From Fomitopsis serialis (taxonomy: Eukaryota; Basidiomycota; Agaricomycetes; Polyporales; Fomitopsidaceae), in assembly GCF_022376445.1 (NCBI RefSeq), contig NW_025954966.1, forward strand, positions 851,013 through 915,012: a stretch of DNA of 64,000 nucleotides. The letters are read 5' to 3'. Position numbers and translations under genes: made by a program. Shown piece after piece: positions 36,052 through 45,815 of this stretch (its first letter is position 1; each line of letters opens with the position of its first letter). A model generated the notes under the pieces. It did no database searches. It saw nothing but the letters and a program-made list of their open reading frames with translations, and was not told the DNA's origin.

Positions 36052-36495
36052 TGGTAGTCTTATATGATGCCATTGAGCAGCAAATATAGTTGCTTTGGTG
36101 CAGCGGTTATCACGTCGTGCAATGCGTGAGTTCGAATCCCTCCATGATTACTATTTTGTTAATCTTTTTTGGAAACACCGAGAGCGCAGTCACACACTTT
36201 CCAAAACCATAGAGATATCTGACATCTAATTTACAGCGGGATGGGATGGCTCGAGGCTGCGTTACGTAGTGTGACTAGTAGTAGTACTCCCTGCACGGCG
36301 CGACGACAAGTCGCGGTTGGGCGTGGGAAACGTTCGCCACCGCGGGGCCCTGGGGCCGACCCGCTGTGTCGGTGCGAGGTTCGGGCTCAGCGAAGCCCGG
36401 CGAGCTCGGACGCCGCCTCGCTTGCGTGCGCCAAGCGCTGACGGATTGCGATCCAAATAGCGATTCAAATCGCTTTTTAGAATTGAGCAGCCCCC
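36052..36495 (-). repeat. Inverted repeat, right arm, intact
   Basis: An uninterrupted copy of both parts of the left arm joined at TA 36285-36286. This is the empty-site allele of the transposon insertion and shows that the inverted duplication preceded the insertion. Confidence 0.85.
36091..36170 (+). repeat. tRNA-derived SINE-like head
   Basis: Holds an A-box-like TGGTGCAGCGGTTATC (about 36097-36112) and, about 20 bases on, a B-box-like AGTTCGAATCCC (about 36129-36140). A run of six T at about 36164-36169 could act as a pol III terminator. The flanks do not pair into an acceptor stem, so it is not an intact tRNA. It looks like the pol III promoter head of a SINE, closest in look to a valine-type tRNA D-arm. 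The second copy lies inverted at 35578-35635. Confidence 0.6.
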
Positions 36496-36889
36496 AGTAT
36501 TGAAGTAAAGCAAACAAGAAACAAGCGACGCTTAACGCGCGCGCCACCATCCTGCCAATCACGTGTCAAGTGCTGATATTACGCCACACTGCCAGCGCCT
36601 GTCCCTGGCTCGCGTCCGCGACGCGTGTCGACCTATCATTACCTCTTGCACAAGTACCACGCTGCCATCGCCCGAGGTTGTAGCGGGCTCCTAGTAAGTG
36701 GCAATGAACATACCAGACGACTAGTTGGTGCTATACAGGAACATCCGAGGGCGCGGACTACCAGTGATGTCTGCTGGCGTCGCAGTCTTCTCCCCATGGG
36801 CAGCCCGAACAGCTTAGGAGTCTTTCATCTCGATCAGCGCCCTGTGGGCGGCGCCGCCGCCCGAGCACTGAGATCTGAGAAGCCCGGAA
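36496..36889. other. Intergenic, no gene recognised
   Basis: Between the repeat and the SDR remnant. No motif seen. Confidence 0.35.
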
Positions 36890-37378
36890 TCCCCGAGCAT
36901 AATGGCTCTTCATACTACTGGTTATCTGGACGGAGCCTTACGAGAGACCGAATACACGTCAGTTAAGGTGCTGGAAGGATTGTCAGAGTTCATGGCTCAA
37001 GAACTGTAAGTATTCGGATTGGGATATATCAAGGTGGGCCTGTCACGACGATGCCGCATGCAATTGTTAACTGTTGTTTCAGTGTTCTGGTAGATCACCC
37101 TCATCTAGGCTATTCATTTTGACACATCCATGCGCAAAAATGCAGTCATCGTGGAACCCCAATCAGCGTACACCAAGCTCGACCTGCCTGGTAACATTGC
37201 CCGCGTCGTATTCGCGGTGTCAGATCCTCTGCCGGGAGAGCAGGATATCAAGAAAGGCATGGAGCTGATATACAAGGTGGTGACGCTGTCCGATCCGCCC
37301 TTACGTCTTCCTCTGGTGAAGGTGACTTTAGCAGCCTTGAAGAGCAGAGCGAGTAACGTACCATTACCGCAGACGTAG
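36890..37378 (+). pseudogene. Short-chain dehydrogenase/reductase remnant
   Basis: The piece SVKVLEGLSEFMAQEL (about 36958-37006) resembles the active-site helix of SDR enzymes (Y-x-x-S-K followed by ALEGxSExLAxEL), followed by a GT..AG intron. The next piece VLVDHPHLGYSF then meets a stop (about 37122). The typical C-terminus, ARVVFAVSDPLPGEQDIKKG with SDPPLRLPLVKVTLAALKSR, continues in another frame to 37378. The N-terminal Rossmann motif was not found. I read this as a decayed or truncated SDR next to the repeat cluster. A mis-spliced intact gene is less likely, because the conserved N-terminal part is missing. Confidence 0.5.
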
Positions 37379-37708
37379 AGAGGTCTGCGGCTCGGTCGGA
37401 GGAGCTGTAAAGTAGGACGGACGATTATGAGTATAATTGACGTAGGATTCTCTCTGACTGTCACTAGCAGAAGAGTTGTATCAGTAGAGTACCCGTACGA
37501 CAACGATGAATACGCCCGTCATACTCTCGTACGCAATTTTCGCCGGTTGTCAACGAGGAACCCGTAGCGTCACCGTGCTAGCTAACTCCGGTCAGCACGT
37601 CCATATGCGTTGTGTACGTCTTCTCGCGCTGATAGTGATCTGTATACAGGTTTCAAATCATACTTGATCAGACAACGGGAGGAACGCGTGCTAATGGAAC
37701 TAGCGGAC

Positions 37709-37716
37709 ATATAAGC
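37709..37716 (+). promoter_or_regulatory. TATA element of the HSL-type hydrolase
   Basis: CATATAAG lies 32 bases upstream of the ATG at 37748, a usual place for a core promoter with a short leader. Confidence 0.4.
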
Positions 37717-37747
37717 TGATGCCCTCTGGTCAAAAACGACAATCACT

Positions 37748-39127
37748 ATGCCGCCGTTCGCATTTCGCCACCAGCCTCTCAAAGCCCTCTACCTGACCAA
37801 GACCGTTGCTTCCGTGTTCATCCGCCTCCCGTTCTGGGTTGCCACGAACCTCATTCCCTCTTGGCGTCCACGTACGTCATGGACACTCGGACGGGTCATC
37901 ATCGTCAAGCTATTCGAAGCCTACCTCGACTTCATGTACGCCACCGAAGTCATGCGAAGCCCGTCCCTGCAGGAGTCCTCCGAAACAGCTGAAGCGACAG
38001 GGTTTGTATGGGTGGAGGCTGCGCCGGACCTAGTCGTTGGCGAGATCCTACAAATGGCCGAGAAGAATCATGTGGAAGCCGTCCGGACGGGCGGGTTCTG
38101 GTACGGTCCTCGTGGGACTGACGGCGAGGTCGGGCAGAAAGCAGCCAAAGGCGAGAAGGTCATCTATCATTTGCATGGTGAGTCTCTGTGCACATGAACT
38201 CCGAGTTCTCTGGACATGCGCTCACTGCTTCATTGACCTTGTGAAAGGTGGAGCCTACGTCGTACGTATAAATCCCTTATATCAGTCGTTTCCTTTCGGC
38301 TGACTGGGACCCAACAGATGGCCAGTGGAGGGGCGTCGAATACGCATCTCATGCTATGCTTTGAAGGCTTCCATACGCATTTTCAAAGCGACATCCGCAT
38401 CTTTGCGCCCGAGTATCGCCTTGCTTCCGCAGCACCATTTCCGCCCGCCAATCCATACCCCGCCTGTTTGGTGGACGCTATCGCTGGTTTCCGTTACTTG
38501 GTCGAGGATGTGGGGTTCATGCCGGACAACATCCTTATCAGTGGCGACTCCGCGGGAGGTAGTTTGGCTTTCGCACTTGCGTACTACCTCCACACATACC
38601 AAGACCAACTCGTGCTCTCCAAAGCTACACCATCGGATACGACCGCGAAACAGGTCAGGCTGGGCAACGCGGGTGGCGTGTTGCTCGTGTCACCATCGGT
38701 AGACTGGACCCTTCCACGTTCTATGGCCCCCGGATCGTCCATGAATAGAAATCGACTCTCAGACTACGTGTATACCATTTTCGAGAGCGGGTACACGCTG
38801 CGGGCACTCGCCGGAAACCTGCCGGAGGAGACCGTCACGGCGGGCATCTACATTTCGCCTGGCTCGCTCGGGTTCAAGCACTCTCCGGGCACGTTCGCTG
38901 GTTTGCCGCGGATGTGCATCGTCGCTGGCGGCGCGGAGCAGACAGTCGACGCGATGCGCACTCTGAAGGACAGGCTGAAGGCAGATATGGGAGAGGAGAA
39001 AGTGCGGTATATCGAGGAGCCGGATGCGGCCCATGATTGCGTGGTAGCTGCATGGCAAGAACCAGAGAGGACGAATGTGTTCAAGCAGATAGCGGAGTGG
39101 ATGCGAGAGGCGGCTGCTTCCGAATGA
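37748..39127 (+). CDS. HSL-type alpha/beta hydrolase (steryl acetyl hydrolase-like)
   Basis: A hormone-sensitive-lipase family esterase. The ATG at 37748 opens MPPFAFRHQPLKALYLTKTV, followed by a hydrophobic helix that could anchor it to the membrane. The oxyanion-hole motif is split over three exons: LHG, a 14-base exon (38248-38261) coding GAYV, then MASGG. It thus reads HGGAYV where most relatives have HGGGYV. The large last exon gives IRIFAPEYRLASAAPFP, YPACLVDAIAGFRYLV, the nucleophile elbow ISGDSAGGSLAFALAYYLH and VSPSVDWTLP. It closes with IVAGGAEQTVDAMRTLKDRL (likely catalytic Asp) and DAAHDC (His), ending at 39127. The gene looks complete. In the context it may deacetylate or hydrolyse an ester intermediate, or release the polyketide; neither is shown by the sequence. 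Confidence 0.87.
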
Positions 39128-39598
39128 GTCTTGTTACAAGTCACTGATGCGTCGTCGGATGCCCATGATTGTTACAGAGCGAGCTACGTTTCAATCATAT
39201 GGGAGTAATTCGCAGCACCTCACAGGCCTGACGTATCGACGATAGTAATATCGTATGTAGGTATGAACTACCACCCCAGCAAGTGGTGTTGGACATATCA
39301 CTTGCCTTCGTGCAGGATGCACTTGAGTTTCGGGTACTTAGCAGATCGACGACAATGATGTGCAATAGGTTCATAGTCCATAGTCCATAAAAATCCACAC
39401 CAAGATTCAACCACTAGGATCACTGGGCAACGTGACGCTAAGTACGGAAGTCACACCAAGACAACCTCGACTTTCAGATCCTCCCGAGCCCTCTGCAAAG
39501 AAAGAGTCCGTATCAGGTGTAAAGGCACTGTTCTCGGGTTCTCCACCGCCACCCCGCCGAATGCTCGACATCTGTTTTCTTCCTCATCCACTCGCTCC
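39128..39598. other. Intergenic between convergent genes
   Basis: Tail-to-tail spacer of the hydrolase and the DUF6533 gene. Nothing else seen. Confidence 0.5.
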
Positions 39599-41222
39599 TC
39601 ATCCAGACTCATCGAGGTCGCTTCCCGCATCCACACCGCCAAGCCCCACAGAACTGTATGTACCGTAGGAAAGCGAGCCCGCGAGACTCCCTACCACACG
39701 CGTGAAACGGATATCGGATACCTGTGATGTGTCGGAAGGTATGCCAGTGTCGACCGAAACTGCTTCATGCAGGTGGAGGTAGAAGTGCGTCATGAGGGTT
39801 GTTTGGAGCCTGTGACATATCTGCGATTAGGGGTGACCGTGTCTTCGACTGTAAACGCACGCGTAAAGGATTGGTACGAGAAAATAAGTAATGTTCTGGG
39901 GAGGTTCTGTCAGTGGACTGCAGTGGTCTGTTGATGAGTTTCGTAGCACCCACACGAGTAGTCGCGCTCAGCACGGTAGTAGATATCAGGAGAGCGAGAA
40001 CAGCTCTGAGTCAGATGAGCCGTGTGGTAAATCCGTGCCAGGCATGGTGCGAACTCACATGAAGTATACAGTGCCTGAAACACGCAGGAAAGCAGTTAGA
40101 TGCAAAGCTATTCTGATCAATTTTCCTCACCATCTCTGAGGAGTACTGTTGTTATTGGGGTCTCAATATGCTCTTCGTGAGCAAGATTGACCGCGTATAC
40201 ATGGTGCCAGGTCGCGGCTATCAGCAACGCCTCAGCAATGATGGAAGATGCTTCCCCTATGAAGAGTGCTGGGTACAGGCAAAGTGTTATTATTCGTTAG
40301 CTTAGCTCTATCACAGGAAAGTTGAGGTGTTGTCGTACATGGTCTGCAATGTGTACTGTTTCATGAGAGCTCAACAATCGAAAAGAATAACATATTGACG
40401 TACATGGAGCCTTTGCCGCCCATAAAAATTACACAGCCAACAGGATCGGGCACGGCAACAACGACTATCGTGGAAATCTCGTACTAATGATGACACCTCA
40501 GCGGTCATTTCAGCAGGTGGTAACAAACACACTTACTATGTGTATCGCAACAAACACCAGATAGAACGTGAAAATGGCGAACGCTAGTAGCACAGAGCGG
40601 CCGCTGATGGCGTAGGCGCGTAGCGCCGTGAAACCTATAGGGCGCAGCTGTGAGATCATGTTGGTAAGTACGGACTAATACAGTACGCACCACTAATGGC
40701 AAAATGGAACAATGCTGCAGCACATGACTGCGCAACTACGAGGATGTAACCGCTGTAATCTTCGGGTAAGTGGTGCATCTCGAGACCGAACCTGGCGGTC
40801 AATCTACTACCTCTGAGCCAAAGTCAGAATCCATACCATGCACAGTAAGAGCGTAGCTTTACCTCACATGCTGAGACACCTTGAATGACTATCTGTGAAT
40901 ACAAGAGCACTGCCGTAGACATATGGATCAAGAGGTATAAACCAGTCGCTACCGACATGCTCCGGCGCCGCCATATCATGTCCACCTCCCGCTCGAGAGT
41001 GAGGAAGCGGTCATACGTATAGATGGCTGTACATCAAGGTCAAGAACAACACTCACACAATATGTTAACGGGTATTTGAACTCACCGCATGCTGCTACTT
41101 CGCAGCATTGGTGTACAAATCTATCACCAGTACTTTCACTATCAATCGCTCGAAAGTACAAGTTTGTGACTCACCCTGTGTCGAGATCCCCAAGCACCGG
41201 AGCAGATTCGTCCGACAACATA
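39599..41222 (-). CDS. DUF6533 multi-pass membrane protein 2
   Basis: The ATG at 41222 opens MLSDESAPVLGDLDT, spliced to FVHQCCEVAACA and IYTYDRFLTLEREVDMIWRR, the defining YD..LTL..EV..IW signature of DUF6533. Then come helices MSVATGLYLLIHMSTAVLLY and LRAYAISGRSVLLAFAIFTF (about 40550-40640). The C-terminal exon LMTHFYLHLHEAVSVDTG and VSDIRFTRVVGSLAGSLSYG runs to the stop at 39599. Exons between 39.85 and 40.5 kb are only partly resolved. The function is unknown. It separates the HSL hydrolase from the MFS transporter. Confidence 0.72.
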
Positions 41223-42543
41223 GCTGTACAAGCACGGTGCAGCGGTGAACGAGGTGCTTATATATCTACAAGTCGTCACGCTCTTGATCCAAAGCTCTTC
41301 ACCGGCGCCAGAATAGGTATCCTGTGCTGTCCAGAGATGTAAGGGTCCATCTCTGGAGCTCGTGCGGTAATCTGGAACCCAAACTTGCAGAGCCTGATTC
41401 TCGGCACAAAAGACAGTCTGCGGTCTACATCTATGCTCGACGAGCATCGCCACGACCCGCCATGAGCTCGCGTACACCCGCGGCTTCACGGAACTCGAGC
41501 GCTTTACGGCATCCACGCATCGCTACCTGAAAACAGTGATCAGTCGCCCAAAATAGATAGGTCACGCATACTATACCTACCTAGAACTCTCCCGAACACA
41601 TTGGAAAAATGTATCGTCTTAGCCTAGTACGATGACTGCATGGATCTGACAACACGGTCTGTGCCACCTCCGATGCTCGCCTACTTGGAACCGCGCCGTA
41701 AGCTGTAGCGTACCGTCGGAGTCATTCAACTGTTTCGTAGTAACGCCAACCTTGATTGTGATGCCAACGTGTTGCGTGAACTCGTCGCTGCCAGTGCCCG
41801 TGCCTATACTCTGTGTCACGGACATTTGTTCAGTGGCTCATCGTCGCGAATGCATATTAGGACATACCAATATGTCAGTCATGAATTGCACAACGACACA
41901 CAAGATCGGACTCACCTTCATCGTCCTAGCGCATAGAGGAGTCTTGAAACTGTGTAAGCTCAATTATGAGATACAGCATTACTCCCAATCACAACGACGG
42001 ACTGTTCAACTTCGAAGCTTATACTTCTGGCAACCCTCATCTAGCTTGGATCTCGGTTGGCTGGCATACCAATGTCCTATGCATCTTCAGCAAACGGGGT
42101 CCTGACACAGCGGCGTAGCATTTTGCTCTGAGCCCTACATCACTCGGGTGTTCCGGGGCCGGGGCGCAGTAGTCTGACAATACAGATATCAGCAATGGGT
42201 CGCAACAACCGGCCTAGATTGCATGGAATCACTCACATAGCCCGATGGGTGCCGGTAGGCTACGCAACATCCCAAGAAATTTCGGAACATGCAAATACCT
42301 GTAAGAGAGCCCGGGCCGTCCGTCGCCTCCAATATATAGATGCGCTGCGAGGACGCGGTACTAGATCAAGCAACGAGGGAAACAAACACGACCGCAGCAA
42401 CGGTATTGGCAGTACGAGAAGACATCAATAGAACGCAAATAAGTACTCAAGTGGATCATTGAAGTCCGCACGGCCAAATCACGGTATGGTATGGTATGAT
42501 ATCCGAGGACCGGAATTCAGAGCACCGAGAGGCGTAGTACGAT
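41223..42543. other. Intergenic, no gene recognised
   Basis: Minus-strand ORF pieces at 41.3-41.8 kb have intron-like joins but no motif I can name. They could be a decayed membrane-protein gene. Confidence 0.3.
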
Positions 42544-44664
42544 TCATACGTGCTGCGAGCCCTTCTTGCGCGATACAATCGTCCGCGCCTGCAAAATGAA
42601 CGCCGCGCCCGCGAAGATGACGACCTGCCACAAAAATTGGGAGCGCGTCAGCACTCTGCCTTGCCCGTAACGAGCACCGCCCCGCACGAGCCCCCATCGC
42701 ACGTCATCCTGCCGCGGGACTCGCGCATCTAAGTAGCGAGACGCGAGAAGAACGAGGACCCAGCATGCGCCAACGAAGGAGAGGAGCGCGCGATAACAGA
42801 CACCAACTGGACGACCGTACTCACCGCGCTGAACACGATTGGCTTGTACCACTGCCCTGCCTCGTCGTAGAGCGCGCCGGCGATCGGCGTCCCGGTCAGC
42901 ATCGCGAGCGAGGTGAAAAAGTACGCGAGCCCGAGGCGCATCCTAACAGCGTGACAGGTCAGTGTACGCTATACGCCGACCCAGCCATGCGCTCGACGCA
43001 CCCGATTTCATGCACGCTGTTCGACAGCGTCGCCACCGCCGGCGGCATCAGTGCTATCGCTGTTCCACGACGCATCCGCTGTCAGCCTCGGGGACAGGTC
43101 GGCGGAACGGAATTACGCACTCGCGCCGGAGAAGAACCCGTAGAGGATTGAGAAGACTACGACCGCCCCCGTCGATTTCACGCCGAACATGGCCAGGACG
43201 AGCGCGGCGGTGATCGCCGCGACGGGCACGAGCACGTTGAAGGGCCCGATGCGGTCTGCGAGCATGTTCGGGAGCGTCCGCCCAAAGATAGACGCCGCGT
43301 TGAGGATGGCAATCTGGGTGAGGAGGGATCTGGGCAGGTGCGGTGGGACGGAGGATGGTTGACGTACCGTGTAGAACGCGAGCGTCGAGGACAGCCCGTG
43401 CAGGTTCACCCAAAGTTGGAGGTAGAAGTCTGGAAGAATCGCACGGATCTGTCAACTCACCGCGCTTCACATTCCCGCCGAACGACAGAACGCACTCACA
43501 CGGGAAGAACATCCCCCATAGCACCAAGAACAGCCTGTCTCATCTACTCGTTAGTGTTCCACCCGCTACGAACCGCGCCTCAAAACCACGCACCCAAACA
43601 CGAGCACTAAGAATGGCACGTCCGTCATGATCGCCTTCATGTCTGGCTTCGGCCCTGGTCCGCGCTTCTTCGCGCTCGGGAGGCGGGTCGTCATAACGGC
43701 GTTGGCGATCACGAGAAGGCCGAGGGTGAGGAACGCCGTCGCGCGGACACCCCACGCGAACCCCGCGCTGCCGTGCACGAGCCTGTTGAGCATGATTGGG
43801 TAGATGAGGCCGCCGATTCCCGAGCCTACAGGATAGATTGAAAGAGGTTGTGTCAGTGGCTGTCAAGCGCGAGTGTACGATGAAGTGGGCGTGCAGGTGT
43901 AAACGTATGCTAGATAGAGGGGAAGACTGACCCATCATGACAATTCCCATCGCGAGCGAGCGGCGGGTGCGCCAGTGGTGCGCCTGGACGGACATAGCGG
44001 GGACGAGCATGAGGCCACTCCCGATGCCCATGCCGATCCCCTGGGAGAGGACGAGCTGGTAGTACTTCTGCGGGTGCGCGAGGGAGAGCATGAACATGCT
44101 GTCGGCGAGGCGCGTTGTTTTATGAGCATGTCGATCAAGCAAAGAATGGATCGAAAGTGTTGGGAGGCGATGCGAAGGAGGAGACCCACCAGAAGACGTA
44201 GAGGAGACTGCCGAATCCGAGAACGTGGTGGAAGTAGCCCTGGTCGAATAGCTTACCGGCGGGGAGGCCCATCGCGAACATGAAGAATAACTGGCATACA
44301 GTCAGCTCTTGACTTTGGATAGCAGAGTAACTGCGGCGCACCTGTATTGACCCGATCCAACTTATGTTCGACGAGGATGACGCGCCAGAAAGCACATAGT
44401 AGTCCTGGTAGACTCCGAATGAGTTGGAGTACCCAAAGGTTGTAGTACAAACGAGGAAGCTGAGTACGACGGTCAACTGAAGACAGCGGTCTAAGGAGCA
44501 CGTTACACGCACCCTCCGAGGACGGAGAGCCAAGCCTGGAGGCCACCGTCGGGTATAGTGATTGTTGGTGCCGGGACAAGCTTCTCGGCGACGGGTGACT
44601 CGGGAGGCGGATACTCGACTTTGGGTGCCTCTTCGGCTTGCGCATTCGTAGACGTGTCGGACAT
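42544..44664 (-). CDS. MFS transporter, monocarboxylate-transporter-like
   Basis: A 12-helix major facilitator. The ATG at 44664 opens MSDTSTNAQAEEAPKVEYPP, a polar N-terminus, followed by the family signature PDGGLQAWLSVLGG. Helices then appear in order: LTVVLSFLVCTTTFGYSNSF with GVYQDYYV, ISWIGSIQ, LFFMFAMGLPAGKLFDQGYF, YYQLVLSQGIGMGIGSGLML and HWRTRRSLAMGIVMMGSGIG. Further on are IMLNRLVHGSAGFAWGVR, the loop SAKKRGPGPKPDMKA, LFLVLWGMFFP, ILNAASIFGRTLPNMLADR and LADRIGPFNVLVP. It ends IVSRKKGSQHV at 42544. About nine introns. Relatives export or import carboxylates and are often used as efflux pumps in secondary metabolite clusters. It is tandem to and downstream of the PKS on the same strand. 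Confidence 0.87.
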
Positions 44665-45815
44665 GATTCGCGTGAAGTGCGCGCGCCACGATAATCACAG
44701 AGCGGCCGTCGCCGCACGTCTTGGTTATGTATGAGCTTTGGCGGGAGTGTTTCAGGGGTGCGTACAGCAAGGAGGGCACGTCGTGCCAGAGGGGCCTCAT
44801 CAGACGCTACGGCGACACGCAGGTATGTTATGCCAGCCCAGTGTAGCGAACAGGGGCGCCTGCCTACGTGAGAAGAACGCAGCTTCTCGGTATCAACAAC
44901 TCTATCGGCCAGGAATAAAACGCACGTACCAGAGCGGCAACCCCAGGAATACAGTCCGTAGCCCGTGATGGTGGGAGTATGCAGGGTGCAATGTTACGGC
45001 AAGCCGACATGCTCTGATCACGAAGGGAAGACGAGCAGGGCGCTCTTTACCTCCGTATAGTGCCATGCCAGGTCATGCGGCATATGTACATTGACAACGT
45101 GAGTCGGGCGGAGAACGACAAGGCGACCGCTGCTGGCAATCCACCGCGCAGATTTCGAGGTCCGTGCGTATGTGCTACTGCACTGCGGGCGTCTCCATGA
45201 CCTGAGCAACGAGAAATACATATGCGTGCGCTGCGGAGCCCGCGTCGGCGTCAAGGTGCCGCAACATGTCCAATCCCGTCTGGCTACGTGCACCCTGTTT
45301 CGCTGTTGCTCCAACTTGAATTTTGCGTGCAACGTCTCTGCGCCCGCCAGATGATGATGGGCTTGATGGTATAGCGAGGCTGCACCGAGTTTCTTGCACA
45401 TTTGGCCACTCACAGATGCGGCATCACGGACCGCTCCTCGATGCAGTTGCCCGACCGACCAGCCAAGTCTGTCATACGTAGCGCCGATGGCCTCATTGAA
45501 TATACCCTGCACTGCCTGCTGCATCATGATGTCAGTGTGTGCCGCGGTCGCGCGAAGAACGGTTCCCCTAGCACTAGTAGCAGATTCGAGATGCACAGCA
45601 GAGAATTCGAGCAAGCGGCAGTTCGGCGGGTTTTACAAAAAGCCTCCACAGCTAAATAGTACAATATTCTGGCCTTCAGATCCACAGATGCTTGGGGTCA
45701 AGTGTAGAAACAATGGTGGGCTAGAAAGACGATAATTTGAGGTTGCCAGTCTCGCCAGTCACCCGAATGTACTCACAGATTAAGAAACAGCTCTGCAACG
45801 CACGCCCCCACTTCG
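44665..45815. other. Intergenic between PKS 3' end and MFS start
   Basis: Includes a 198-codon minus-strand ORF (45018-45614) that starts with TTG and has no conserved motif. I do not call it a gene. Confidence 0.4.

Noticed and set aside
36091..36150. Functional tRNA gene
   Set aside because: A- and B-box-like sequences exist but acceptor and T-stem pairing fail.
45018..45614. 198-codon minus-strand ORF between PKS and MFS genes
   Set aside because: Begins with TTG, no conserved motif, and no similarity to PKS domains.
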